Notes under the pieces: model-generated
What the model saw: the letters and a program-made list of their open reading frames with translations, nothing else
Told to the model about the DNA's origin: nothing
Databases searched by the model: none
Shown here: piece after piece, positions 10,865 to 24,301 of the stretch
Layout: every line of letters begins with the position of its first letter
How positions within the stretch are numbered: the stretch's first letter is position 1
Translations under genes and position numbers: made by a program
Assembly: GCA_900095095.1 (NCBI GenBank)
Contig: FMBT01000290.1
Coordinates: 496,001 to 560,000, forward strand
DNA length: 64,000 bases
DNA from: Fragilariopsis cylindrus CCMP1102
Lineage: Eukaryota > Bacillariophyta > Bacillariophyceae > Bacillariales > Bacillariaceae
Reading direction: 5' to 3'

Positions 10865-12116
10865 ACAAGTTAGGAAAATGCAACCTCTCCTCCAAAGAAA
10901 GACACAGCATAGCTCAGCATGCGGTATCAACTAAACATTCTGAGAGTGTAATAATTGTAAATGTGCCTAGCTACCTACGTTCACTAGACTGGAGACTTCT
11001 ATGGTATCAATATATGTAAATAGTGTTTATTAGAAGTGTGAGCTTAGTTGCTCATCAGTGGTGATATATATGTTCTGTCCTTGGTCAGTCCTGTACAAGT
11101 CCACTGTTGTTCTAGTGTTCATCTACTAGTGACTCATGTCTTATCCTACAATAGAATACATATACATGATGGTAGGCTAAAAACATAAAAAGGAATGTTT
11201 ATCTTGTCTACTACTTGTTCTAGGGAGAATACATACCAAGTCACTGCATATGTACTGAATAGTAATAATGTGATGTTCTGTACTTCATGCGCAAATAATT
11301 GATTAATTTCTCCTCACATTGCAGTTTATGCCATCATATAGATTTAGCGCAGTAATACATGAGGCAATTAGAGGTAAAATTTGGTAATGATCTAGAGAGT
11401 AATAACTAGAATTTCTTAAACAAATATAAGATCAGTTGCAATGAAGGTTAACTTTAGAACTTAGTGTGCAAATCCTGGTTTAAATGCATGCATTTTCGAT
11501 ATATTGTTGAGAATAATGAGGACAAATAATTATCTCGTTGATCCTACCATAGATTAGTATTACATGTAGTTATGTAGACTTGGCCTTCACTTCAACCCAA
11601 GAAGATAAAATGATACAGGCAAATACTCAGGGGAAGCTCCTGTAGCAATTCTTCATTTTTCATTCCTCTAACCTTCAGCACACTTCTTTTTCTTGGTTGG
11701 ATGAATAACTACACTACTAGTAGATCTACTATTATTCAAGCCCCCCAATTATATTATGGTAACTCAAGGGATAAAGCCATTTTAAGATCTACTATTATTC
11801 AAGCCCCCCAATTATATTATGGTAACTCAAGGGATAAAGCCATTTTAAGTGCTGGTCATGATCTCATTACTATCAGCCATTATCATTTCCATAGTATGGC
11901 AATTTGTGATGAGAATAATGACATGGATAATTTATGAACAACTACAGGACAATTTATGAACAACTACACCTGACCAGTATTATAGTTTGTAAACATTTAT
12001 TGAACACCACAACAATACTAGCGCCTACATTTGATTTTGTTGAAGCAATGATTATTACTAATTATCCATAGGAAGGATGTCGACCCTTGAACTTGACAAG
12101 CTATTTAAATATATAT
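10865..12116. other. Intergenic region with a tandem duplication
   Basis: About 1.25 kb with no convincing gene. Only the 63-bp tandem repeat near 11.75 kb stands out. The short frame at 11701-11937 is mostly that repeat and is not supported as a gene. Confidence 0.5.
11722..11847 (+). repeat. Perfect 63-bp tandem duplication
   Basis: Two identical 63-bp units (11722-11784 and 11785-11847) begin AGATCTACTATTATTCAAG. The length is a multiple of three, so the overlapping frame repeats a 21-residue unit exactly. A 14-bp palindrome TAGTAGATCTACTA (11718-11731) lies at the left boundary. The identity points to a recent duplication. Confidence 0.95.
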
Positions 12117-15100
12117 CTAAAAAGTTAAACTTTCATCAGATGATTCAGAGTTATAGCCATCGCCGACATTTGTGTGACTGATATCAGTGTGCTCTCTTTT
12201 TCTCTCTTGTTCCCCCCCCTGCTTCCGAGTAGACGGAGCAACATGAACTAAGTTTCCCTTCTTCTTCCCCTTGACATCATCAAAGCCTCTATTCGAAACT
12301 TCGGCCCTCTTCTTCTTTTTCTTTGGAGATTCTTTCTTTTTGAGATTCAGTTTTCGTTTTGCTTTCTTATCTTCTGCCACTTCTGGTATACTTGATGGCT
12401 TTCTTTCGGCTTTGGGCTTGCTTTTATCTAGTTCTATAGTAAGGTCTTTTTCCGTGAGAAGAGCGTCATGGAAGTAGTGTTTAGAAACAATTAAGGCGGG
12501 ATTTTTTGTCGACGAAACTGTTAGAATATTTTTCAACAGTTCATCTCGTTCGACTAACTTCTCCGTTTCAGCTTTAGACATTCTGTTTGCAGCGGTGCTG
12601 ATAATAAGACCAGGAGACGTGATGGTTTCTGATTTCTCGTTAGGTTTCCTAAAGTGCTGACTATACCATATCGCATCTTTTTCGGGAAAGCAGCATTCCA
12701 ATTCCATTCTTTTATCATGATCGTCCATCATTTCACAGTGCCAATCATCAGAGATGTTTGCCATATCCATAGTGTGTTCTGGGGGTCTGTTTTTTGTTTG
12801 TAATTGGAATGTTTTGTTTTGTATGCTAGATTAGTTTAGTTCATTTAATAGATATGCAATAGCCAAACAAACAAAACTCGAATATATACTCAATTGAACT
12901 TACAGCATTCTCCACTGCTGGCATCGTACACATTCTACCCAATCGTCTACAGTTGCTAATGAGTTTATTTCATCCTGTTTGAAGCATCGACGTAGCTCTT
13001 TTCCATCGATGACACGATTTCCGAGACCCGTCTTGTTCACAGCTCGAGAGTATACTTTCTCTTCCATAGATCCTTGTGTCAGTAATCTGTACGCAAATAC
13101 ATTTCTTGTTTGACCGTAGCGGTAGCAACGGTAGATAGCTTGCAGATCGATGGTTGGATTAAAATGACTATCCATCAGGACAACTCGGTTCGCTGAAACA
13201 AGATTAGTCCCAATCCCCCCTGCCACCGAGCTGATCAGAAATAGCTTCAACTTTTTGTTGTTCGAAAAGTCTTTAAGAAGCTCTCCTCTCTCATTGGAGC
13301 TTGTTTGCCCATCGATTCGGAGAAAGTCGACGTTTTTAGTCCAACCTCCCATTGAAATACCCGGGAAAGATTCTTGAAGAGATGGGCACGACAGTTGCCA
13401 GTCTTTTGACGATAAAACTTCCGTAAGGAAATCAAGAGTCTAAAATTTAGCACAATTAGATTCAACAATAGAATCGTTACAATGTGTAAGAAAACTAGAC
13501 TTTTAAAGATAAACTTTGTTTGTTTTGGTGTTACCATTGTCGTTATTGTCTTACCTTCAAAGACTGGCTAAAGACAACAGTTTTCTCCCCCAGTATCGAA
13601 GCGTGCGCCAAAATGTGAAAAAGTGCAATACACTTATTCCCACTGCAGTTTTATTTCAGCGAAACGAATGAAACAAGATGAATTTATTTGTAAGGTATTA
13701 GATTTTGACAGCTAGATCATGCATATGGTCGGATTCATACGCACCTTTCTACACTTTTCATCGCATCGACACCGAATTTCTTTTCAACTTTCGCCCACCA
13801 CTTTTGTGTATCTCCACATTCGGACTCATCTTCTCCTTCATCCTCGGTACTAGACATCAAATCAATGATAGAATCTGGGGATTCTCGGCCAGATTTCTTC
13901 TCGTGGTTGCTTCCTGTGATCCTTTCGTCGTCGCTAGTCGAAGATTTGAGGGTAGAAGTTTTGGGAATCTTCCGATCCAAGGAATTATCTATTGTATGTC
14001 TTCTATTCTTGTCAACGTTGGAAGGCTGTTTTCGCGCTTCATCTCCCTTAGATTTTGAAGTCTTGGACTCAAAGAAAAGAGTTCCAGGATGATTATTGAC
14101 AGTACGTAACGAAGCAAATTGTTTCAGAAAATTGTTCTGATTTGTTGCAATTTTGTGTATATTATATTCCCGATAAAGAATACGTTGTAATGTGGTGGGC
14201 CTCAAATGCAGACAGACTTGCTGTAGCGAAGGAAGATCGGCAAGAAGAATCGATGCATCTCGTCGATGAACGTATGGCTGGGTGTACAACAAGAGTTCCA
14301 TTTTGTGTTCATTTATTTTGGGTTAGTAAGTTGGCATTAGTTGACATCAAGTGATATCTCATCTAACTAAATGTTATAGTTCGAAATAAATATGTAAGGC
14401 CTACCTTCAAAGTTTCGAAAAGTTCAGTCAAACGTTCGTCGGCACTGATTTTCACGCTATGTTCAGCGTCACTTGCCATCCCAGCTTCGATGGGATTAAT
14501 ATATTCGTTTTGGAAGAATTTTTCTGAGTCTCCCAATTTGCCAGGCCGAATGTAAGACACCATGCGATAATATTCAAGTAGATTATTTACAAATGGGGTT
14601 CCCGAAAGACAAATTCGTCTGTTTGTTTTTATTTTCATTAATGCCTTGTAGACTTGGTTATCTTTATTCTTTAGCATTGTGTGACTGTTCATAAATGATA
14701 AAGAGAAGCAATAATTTACTGTAAGATAAACTAGAAAAAAAGGGAAGGGTTATGTCTGTTTAGGAAGACGGCAGAAAACACAATATTTTTACATACCTTT
14801 CATCCAAAACGATGGCATCAGTAGACGAGAGATGTTTTTCCGTCTCTTCATGCTTTACCATATTTCGGAACAAAGCATCAGATGAAAGAAGTATACCACC
14901 CATATTTGACCATGATTTGACCTGTCGCTTTCTGGAATACTTATCTCCGCTCGATATATTAGTAATATTAATTTTTTTGTTCATCCCTTTCGTCCATTTC
15001 TCAAATTCATTTTCCCAATTTGATAAGGTGTTGACCGGAACTACCAACAAAACTTTATGGATACTTCCACGGTTCGTATTCGTATCCACTAGCGAAGGTT

Positions 15101-16469
15101 GTAGCATAATTGCGTGTAGAAGAGATACGCATGCAAGGGATTTTCCTAGACCCATTGAATGAGCGAGGATGCACCCCCCAATATCATTTGAAACATCCGT
15201 TCTATCACCCCCCAGATCTGCAAAAGAATTATTATACATGAATTTTATGCCCTCCTTTTGATGCGGTTTGAGATGTCTCGCAAAGTGATCGGCTATAGAA
15301 ATATAAGGATTTTCTGATAAGACAAGAGATGAATCTTTAAACGATTTGGAATCCAACTGTTGGAGTTCGTTGTTGGACGGTGCCGGAGATGCTTTGATCG
15401 TAATCTGTTTCACTCCCTCCTCGTTTTTGATGTTAATATTGTTGTTGTTCAATTCTCTGCCCCGTCTTTGAAAAGCTGATGACGACATGCGCTGCAAAGC
15501 ATCCGTTGGTACCTCTATAATCAATGGCCTAGAAGAAGAGACTGTTGCCGTCGATACGGATACAGTTCTGACCTGTGACGGTTGTGGCTTCTCGGAAGAC
15601 GACGATGATAATGTTCTTACGTTGTTTTTGTTGGCCATTTCCTTCAGTCCGGCGGCCCAGTCCTCTTTATCTGCAGATCTACTCCGTACGGTCAATCGTA
15701 CTTTATTTTCTTCAACTCGACGCTGGTCCTCGGCATCACATGCTAATTCAATATCTTCTTGTCGAGCCCTGGAGAATGAACTTCGCCAGTCATTTCTGAA
15801 TGCATCTTTATCGTCATCATCATCATCGTCCTTGTCGGAACCACTTTCGTCGTCGTTGTTGTTACTACTACAGCTACTCCCAAGGTCTTCAACATCTTCT
15901 GTTATTTCTAAACGATACCGTGGATGGTTGAGGTCGTCGTTTTGTTTTCTACGATTCTTCTCATTCTTCTCCTCAGACGAGCGTTTTTTCTCTTTTCGTC
16001 TCATTTGTAATCGTTCTTCTTCTACTTTTTTAGCAAGAGCTTTGTCCGCAGATATTTTCCAGTGTGGTTCTTCCTCTTCCTCCTCTTTCTTTGCTATACC
16101 ATTGTGATTGTGATTGTGATTGCTTTCGTCGTCGTTGTTATTTTTGTTTTCGTCATCGATATAGCGGTATGCAGCCAAGGCTTCCACTCCTTGTTCCGAC
16201 TTAATGATATCTTCGAGGATACTAATCCTATCAAATAGACGTGTCTGGTGTTTTATCCATTCCTCGTAAGTCTTCTGAACAACTTGATCGATCAGTCCAC
16301 CATCTTCAAAATCGTTTTCGTTATAATTTCCTTCTTCCAGAATGTCTTGCTGTATCTCTTGACGAAGAACTATCTGATTATCCAATTTTTCGTCACATTG
16401 TCGTTTTTTTGTCTCTACGATATCCAATTCGTGCAGTAATTCTTCGATCGTTTGTTTCTGATGTCTTCG

Positions 16470-16507
<38 letters not shown>

Positions 16508-17813
16508 CATTGTTATTCGTTGAGAAGAGTTTTGCGGTAGCAGTACGTAGCTTTCGAAGTAACCGCGGAACGTTTTCTTTGCCAATATTTTCATCATCAT
16601 GACAACAACAAAAACATCTCCATTTTTCATCCTCCGATTGAGATAATAGTCGATCGGTAATCGATTCTGATTGTGTTTGTTTTTTCGATCTACCATGAGC
16701 CTGTTCTAAACATTTTTGACAGACAATTCTCGGACAATAGTCACAGAAAAATAATTTTTCATCATCAAAATCATCTTCGGTTCTCCCACATCCACTACAT
16801 GCCAAAGTGTTTTGCTGCTGCTGCTGATTTTGTTGCTCGTCGTCGTCTTCGTCGTCGTAATTATTATTATCATTACTTTTATCATTAGATAACGATGATA
16901 GTCTTTGTCGTCGTTCGACCGATTCGATATTTTCAGCACAAACGACACACACTGGAACTTCCAATACGGGATGTAGATGAAGAGCGTAGCAACATATTTC
17001 TTGTTCTTTCGATCTAGTATCATCATCGTCAGTACTGGTGCTTGTACTTGTCTCGCAATCACCACTCATAATAGCAGAACCAGGATGATGTATCCATTGA
17101 TGACATTCCCAGCAATGATTTTTCAAAAAATTCAGTGATCGTGGAGGAGTATTACTATTACTATTACTATTATTATTATTATTATTATTATCAGCTTCAT
17201 CATCATCATTATTATCATCATCATCGTCGTCAGTTGAAGCGGCATCGGAATTGACAGTAGTGGCACCTGCGGTAGCGGTAGCGGTGATATTAGGAGTAGT
17301 TGAAGTAGAGGTTGAACACATAACAGCCGCAGTCTCCTCGATAGATAAAATACTATCTGGTCGTTGCTGTTGATTTTGCTGTTGTTGTTGTTGACAATCG
17401 TTCTCGTCGCCATTATCATTATCATTGTCATCATCATCATCATCACTGGTATCTCCAAGTAATTCGATTACGTCGTCACCTCCACCCCCCGATACTGATC
17501 GTGCTATAGCTACAGCACCTCCTCCTCCTTCGACGGAGGAGGTTGGTTCTTCTTCTTCCACCGCGGCGGCGGCGGCCGCACCCATCAAAATTGCACGATG
17601 TTGTTCAATAATTTCTTTACTATTATTACATTCTTCCAATGTTTCCTGATTATTTTGATCTGGTGGAACAGTTTCCGATTTTGATTCCAATCTCTCTTGG
17701 TGCTCTTCCTCTACCTGGTAGTCGTTCTCATTCTCGTTCTCGTTCTCGTTCTCATTTTCCTCATCCTCGGAAGACGACGAATCAAGCAATTCGATAGTAT
17801 TATTATTATTCAT
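12117..17813 (-). CDS. ATRX: ATRX-like SNF2 chromatin remodeller with ADD and CW zinc fingers
   Basis: A nuclear DNA-translocating ATPase of the ATRX group, which in animals acts with DAXX in histone H3.3 deposition at heterochromatin. Six exons: 17813-14797, 14684-14405, 14277-13745, 13642-13555, 13439-12904 and 12786-12117. They sum to 5124 nt and 1707 aa; all introns are GT-AG and 102-127 bp, and the frame is kept. Residues about 229-401 form a cysteine-rich ADD-like module (CWEC, CVVC, CSGC, CDYC, CQKC, CFCC). The first helicase lobe has MGLGKS and, across the first junction, LDESH. The second exon gives LSGTPFVNN. The second lobe has VFSQS, SVAGGIGTNL and YRCYRYGQ. Near 1472-1530 a CW finger (WVECVRCQQWR...WHC) spans the last junction. 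The N-terminus is rich in Asp/Glu/Asn and Ser repeats. DESH differs from the usual DEGH. It is divergent with the TRAPPC8-like gene. Confidence 0.92.
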
Positions 17814-18594
17814 CTTGAATTAATATTTGTATGTATGTGTGTGTGTGTGTGTGTGTCGGTGGAACGAGGTATTTGACAAAACATAATTGAAGATGAAACA
17901 ATATAATTAGCAAGAAAAAGTACTTCCCCATTATGAATTAAGAGCAACAGCAACACACCGAATACTCTAATCGTCGAACAATAATATAGAATTTACTTAC
18001 CTCCTTTTTTTTCTCTCTCTCCACGTTGCAATTTTTTGAAGGGGAAGAGAACAATGAAAGAAAAACTCCGTGCTATATTAATAACGATAGAGACCCTCTT
18101 TGTCTAAGTTAGTTAATAGGATTGCTGTCAGTAATTTCCGAGACTGCAAATGCTAGTTAGAAACTAAGAAGCTAACTAACTACTTGTTACGACAGATTAA
18201 TGATTGATTTGACGACCGAGAAAAAAATGCGAAGTGATAATGAATAATGAGTTCTTCTTTTGAAAATCAAAAAGTGCAGCCATTTATTTTTGTTCGTGCT
18301 CCCCGATGACACAGTGGAAGCATTTTTAGTATGATGAATAAGGACTAAGTTATTCAATAGTCCTGCCCTATTTTTTTGTGCATTTTTATGTCTTCAAAAA
18401 AAATTCAAATAACATCGACGATGACATCGACGATGACATTTTGTGCTTAGCATCGGCGTCATCCTACAAAGCTTTCAACAGCAGCAACCCTACATCTATA
18501 AGAATTTCTCCAAAGACTATAGAAAAAAAGTAAACGAAAGACAAAAAGGAGGAACTAGTTGCGTCTCGTGGAAGTGGAAAATAAAAAATAAATC
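17814..18594. promoter_or_regulatory. Shared head-to-head promoter region
   Basis: This 781-bp interval separates two divergent genes and must hold both promoters. It contains a GT run of about 21 bp at 17836-17856, near the ATRX-like start, and a 12-bp unit CATCGACGATGA repeated twice at 18413-18436. No clear TATA box was assigned. Confidence 0.5.
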
Positions 18595-21500
18595 ATGTCG
18601 TCGTCTCGACAAAACCAGCTATTGAACGACAGTGGCAGTGGATTTGGCGATGAGCAGCAGCAGCAGCAGCAGCATCAGCAACAACAACAACAACAGCAAC
18701 CGATGAATACTAACCATTCGTCACCTCAACGCAATAACGACAGTAATCCTGTACCTGTTCACGAAACTACGGAGTTGATCCCTGAACTCGCCAGTGCTCC
18801 TCCATCGGGGAACAGTACCGCTGCGGTTATTGTTTCGGGAGGAAGAGATCCGCTATCGTCGTCGTCTTTTTTCTTGCCGCCACCACCTCCACCACCACCG
18901 TCATCATCATCATCGCGTTCTGGAGGTAGTATTGGCGTGGCACCAAGTTCGGGAAACGCAATGCCTTCGTCTTCTCGATCCTTTCTTCCCCCTCCTCCAC
19001 GAGTAACAAGACCACCAGCATCAGCATCATCATCGACTAGGACGACGACGGGATTATCACCGACTTCAGCTACTACGCTGTCACCCCCACCGTCATCTTC
19101 TAGTGGTGTTACGGTAATTACTGCTGGAATTCCTTATGTTCCACCGCCTCCACCGCCGCCTCCTCCACCACCACCACCACCTCCTCCTGCTCAATCTTCC
19201 CAACAAACACCGATAATTGACACATTACCTACATATACTACTACTTATACTACATCCAATGTTGCAGCACCATCTCCTCCTCCCTTTTTGCCTGTTACCA
19301 CGTTCATACCACCAATATCATCGTCTAAGGAACAATCAATTTTAGCTCGTCGACAAACGCATGTTCCTGTTTTAATTATCGCTACGGAAGAAGCAAATAA
19401 ATTAGCTTGGAAGAATGGAATGCAACTTTCCGATTTATTTCAGGGTGTTATCGAAGAAATCAAACCTTCTCTTCCAAATATGACACCATTTCGGAGCGTA
19501 AATCGTAGTTTGTTCCTCAAAGATGTTAGAGTAAGATTTGTCACATCGACTCAACTAGATCCATTATCTTGTAGTGATGCACAAGAAATGTTGGACAACA
19601 ACGCCGCCTTGCGTGATGAAGACGGTGACGTAGATCAAGACCTAACATTGTTGGAGGACCGTGTTGACGAATTATTGCAGGAACGGGAGAAAAATAGAGA
19701 AGAGAACCTTGAGGATGTAGCAAACGATGCATTCCGGTTAACAAGTCCCTTAGATTCCATGCCCTGGTTGATTCGGTATCGACACGCATTAGATCGTTCG
19801 ACTGATGGATTACCTCATGATTTAATCTGTTGTCCACCGTTAGTACTCTTAGTTTGTACCGCTACCAAAGAAATTGAAAGGCCGGAAACGATTTTACAAG
19901 AACTGTACGAATCGAACCATGTGCTGCCTGATGCGTATAAAAAAGGTATATATGATCCATCCACGATGAGACAAGAAGTTTTGGTCTTGCACGATAATAA
20001 CGATGATGGGCACGACAATAATTCGTTAGATGAAGTTGGTCTGAGACAACTCCTCCGATCACGATTTGGTTCAAATGCAGCCGTTCTGCGCATAAATAGT
20101 GTTTCGTATGAAACATCGGCGGCTTTGGCCATCCAAGAAACATCTGATCTGTGGGGTGGGAAGGGCAAACTAGGAACATTCTTGAGTGACAATGATCGGA
20201 TCTTGCTACGACGTTACTTCCGATCCTTGTTGACTACGTCACTCTTACCTTCAATGGAAAGACGGATAGCCGATTTAAACTTGATCGTAAACGAGCGTAA
20301 AAAGGGTATGAGAAATCTTGTGAAATCCTTTTGGAGAAAACCCAAGGATGATACTACCACCGGGAGCAGCCCCGGTGGCGCAACCAATAACGTCTACAAC
20401 AACTCATCGATTGGTAGCAAGAGCGGAGGAGGCGCGAGTGGAGATGTCGGCGAAGATGCCATAAAGTATCGATACGATTCCATCGAATCTCAAACACTAC
20501 TGTTGGCCGATACGCTATTCTTGCTGGAAGATTATGAGAACGCATTGTCCAATTATCGATTGATCCGGGACGATTACAAGTCCGACAAGGCTTTGGTACA
20601 ACATGGTAACGTTCTAGAAATGATGGGTCTTTGTATGTATCAATTAGATCCCTACATGCGAGCTAGAGAAATTTTCAATCTATTCGAAACAGCGCTATTA
20701 AATTACACACGCGCTGCGGAAGAAGAACGGATCCGATTTGAGGCATTAGCTAGATCGTCGGGGGAACTATTTACCGCACGACAAAGATCAACTCCCCACG
20801 TTACACGACTGGCGGCTCGTTTGAGTCTAGTCTTGGCAACCGTGGCGGATACATTAGCAAGAAATCGCAATCTGGAATGTGCCGATTTGTTGGCCAGTGT
20901 GAGCTCGTACGAATCTAGCTTAGGTGGTGCAGTCTTGATGGAACAATCAAGTGTGTTTTACTTCAAAGCCGGTATGTTTCGCAAATACGCTTTTCATATG
21001 CTAATGAGCGGGCATTTGTTCCAGAAGGCGGGACAAGACCATCACGCATTTCGTTGTTTTGCCAGCGCACTGTACATCTATCGCAATGGGATGTGGGACA
21101 AACTATACAACCATTTGAAGAGCGCATTAGCGGCACAATTATACACGATGAGACGCATGTCTGTTGCTTTGATCCTGTACGCGAAATTGGTAGGAACAAC
21201 TGGTGGAGGGAAAGTTTCGATCCAATCACAGCAAAAGTTCGTTCAACATTTGATCGAAATCTGTGTGGATCATACGAAGGCTGCATTGGCGGGAGCTGAT
21301 CGAATAGTGCCCCGAAGTATTCCAAGAAACCGGCGAGATATTTATCGGAATGAACGACTTGAACGAGTTGTGAATATTATAAGATATACGATAGGTGCAT
21401 CCCGCGTTTTGGAACTACCATACGTTGATTTACCAAACATAGCTGATTCAAGTGTTCGGATATGGACGAAATCTGATTCGACAGGAGACGAGAAGGGAGA

Positions 21501-24022
21501 GTCCTCAATGGGAGTCGAAGAACACTTCGGAAAACTTGCTAATGGCGAAACTAAAATTTGGGAAGAACTAGAACTCATGACTGTAGCGGAAATCAATAAT
21601 GCGGCGTTGCTAGTATCTAACAGCAATAATGACAGCAGTAACCAACTGCAAGAAACGATTACAGCAGCTTTAGCCAAGATTGCAGATCCCCGACATCGAC
21701 GATTAATATCCGAAATAGACAAGGAAAAACAAAACAGAACCTTGGCTGAACGAAGTAAACGAAGCAGTACTAAAAAATCACTTCCTGTCGTCCGTGCTAA
21801 AGGCGAACCCATGTTTTGCGATTTTCAAATGAAAAATCCTTTGGGTATAGAAGTTCAAATCACAGAAATACAAGTGGTGGCTCAAATGGTAGATTCAAGA
21901 AAGAGGAAGTGTACGAATGAATTTGCTATCGAGCTGAAGGATGAAACCATCGCCGATTTCCAAAAAAGCGAATGGACCTTCACGAGTAGTGACCATTTGC
22001 AATTTCAAGTTCCAAATTTTTGTAGAATATCCGAACCCAATGTTAAATCTTGTACATCTGCTCAATCAGATCCTTTCTTTGTTGTTACCAATCAATCCAT
22101 TGAATTGCCTCCGGGTGGAGAGATGGTAATTTCTGCCGGTATTACACCGCTTGTTCAGGGAGACCTTGAGATATTGGGTGTACGATGCAAGCTTCAAGAT
22201 AAAGTTTGGCTGTATCATGCTTTTGACATTCCCGGGCCTTTGTTGAAGGACACAAGAGCTAATATCATGAATCGCGCACGAGGGGAGTCTATGTATCTCA
22301 AAGCGAAGGTTGAGACTGACATGCCGTGTCTCACGGCCGAGCTTATTAAACGATTCCCGACCGAATCACCGACCGTTACAATGGATGATGGTCCACTCCT
22401 CGAAGGACAAATAAGTATGTGGACGATCCGGCTGCGGAATGTCGGAACAGCACCGGCATCGGCAGTGACTCTAAAAACAAATTTGCCTTGGATCGATATT
22501 GTGGGTAATGATGATTCAAGCCTCACTATCGAAGAGAAAGAATCCAAAGCCACCTCACGCTGCATAGGTCCATCTGGAACATTGATGACTTTACCCATTG
22601 AAGGAATGCAAACCCAAACTTCCGCTTCTTCTGTTGTTGAACCCGGCGAAAGCATAGATATTCCAGTTAGAGTCCGTACGTCAGGTGACAAAAAGCAAGA
22701 TTTCTATATGTTGTATCGATATGAACTCCCTGGACTGACGGGAGATTCGAAGCGTCGCAGTCGTTGCTTAAGAAAAATGTATGAAGTACCAGTGTATCCT
22801 TCCCTGTCTTTCAGCGCGAAGCCTTTGGCGACTGCTTGGAAAGGTAAAGACATATTAATGTCAGTGGAATTGACGAATAATCGATTGGACCGTCCTACAG
22901 ACTTGTATATAACTCTTGATCGTCTAAGCTTGACGAGTCGAAGCTATCGCCTGCAAGCATTACCTGATCAATTCACCAAAAATGAAGAATTCGGTGATGT
23001 ACTGCAAATAGGATGGCAAGAGCGAGTTACTGTACATTATCGAGTTATTTCGCTTAAAAATGAGAACGAAGACGAAAACTGTATTTTGAGTGAATGTCCA
23101 TTCTCAGAATCGGGAGTCTCTTCTACCAAGGCATGTGCTGCTTCTGGGAAGACCGATCATCTTTGTTTAGAAGACGCTTCTAAATCGTTCACGGTAAGTA
23201 TAACAAAATATGAAAATTCTCCCTGGGAAATATAATTATATACTTGAGATTCTATAACAACTCATTTTACTGTTTGCTGTTCTCGTTTCCTTCAATTAGT
23301 CTTCATGGGAAGCCCATCAATTAGAGTTGATTCGGATAGAAAATACACCAGATGGCGAAAAGGAACACCCTCGATCCATTGCATCGATTCGTCGTGCAAA
23401 TATTCCAGACATCCGCGACAACGAAGGCTCAAAAAGAAGAGAAAATCACCCTACCTCGATAGCGAATCTATGTCCGCTGTCGTTAAGTGCTTCAAAGGTT
23501 AATCTAATATGTTCATGGCGTGCCATATTAGGACAGGAAGTAGTTCACGGCGATCATTATCTTCGAGGGATCTCGATTCGCCCTTTGACGTTCTTTAGGG
23601 GATGTCCGATTACTGCCATAGTAGACCATGCGGTCTCTCCTATTTCTCATGACTTCTCTTTAGGCCCGGCCCTCGTCCCCATGAAGGTCACTCTAAAAAA
23701 TTGCATGCTCGAATCTTCCGTAAAATTCTCCGTAAGTTGGGAAGCAACCTCGACATTTGAAGTGATCGGAACAACCGAACAAAGCCTGGAATTAGATGCC
23801 AACGAAGAAGTCACGATTCCCTTCGAAGCGCTTGTCCCGAAAGCTGGAGTTCATAACTTGCAGATGTTTCGATTTGTTGTTCAGCAGCATGAACAACAAC
23901 AACAACAACAAGAGGATGCAACAACGTATCATCTCTCACAGCAGTGGCTTATACATATCGTGGATTCTTCCTTAAGATGTAGATTCCAACGACTTCAACA
24001 AGAACTGACCTTCGGCTTATAA
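18595..24022 (+). CDS. TRAPPC8: TRAPPC8/Trs85-like subunit of the TRAPP vesicle tethering complex
   Basis: Trs85/TRAPPC8 defines TRAPPIII, a Rab1/Ypt1 exchange factor acting in ER-Golgi traffic and autophagy. Two exons, 18595-23193 and 23300-24022, joined in phase 0 across GTAAGT...TTAG, give 1773 aa. The first about 250 residues are disordered: Gln, Ser and a run of 16 Pro. The conserved part begins near 252. Recognisable TRAPPC8 blocks are LLPSMERRIADLN followed by a basic stretch (about 550) and FRKYAFHMLMSGHLFQKAGQ (about 795), close to the animal protein. The C-terminal half is beta-rich, as expected of the Ig-like/ASPIC region. It starts at the first ATG of the long frame (AAATCATGT). 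The family call is firm; complex membership is inferred. Confidence 0.88.
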
Positions 24023-24301
24023 TCAATGAATTTGAAGCACCTGGTACTTAAGTTAGAAAAACTGTTTTCGTGCCAATCGTCTCCACAGCTCGTTGCCACC
24101 GATTCTTCGTTAAGATTTTTCTTTTAAGTTGACTAATGTAGCTATTATTAAATAGTATAGGAGCTTTTGTTACTGTCATTAAAAAGTTCCTTGTAGGAGA
24201 TTTATCCATTATTACCTGTAGTCAATAAGGTACGACAACGGAAAAGTTATCTCGTATTCAAATTAAAAAAACTACGTCGATGATATAGTATTGAACACCA
24301 A

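Noticed and set aside
13247-13537. Minus-strand frame within the ATRX-like locus
   Set aside because: It runs through an intron and out of frame with the helicase exons.
15487-16107. Plus-strand Ser-rich frame
   Set aside because: Shadow of the Asp/Glu/Ser-rich part of the ATRX-like gene on the other strand.
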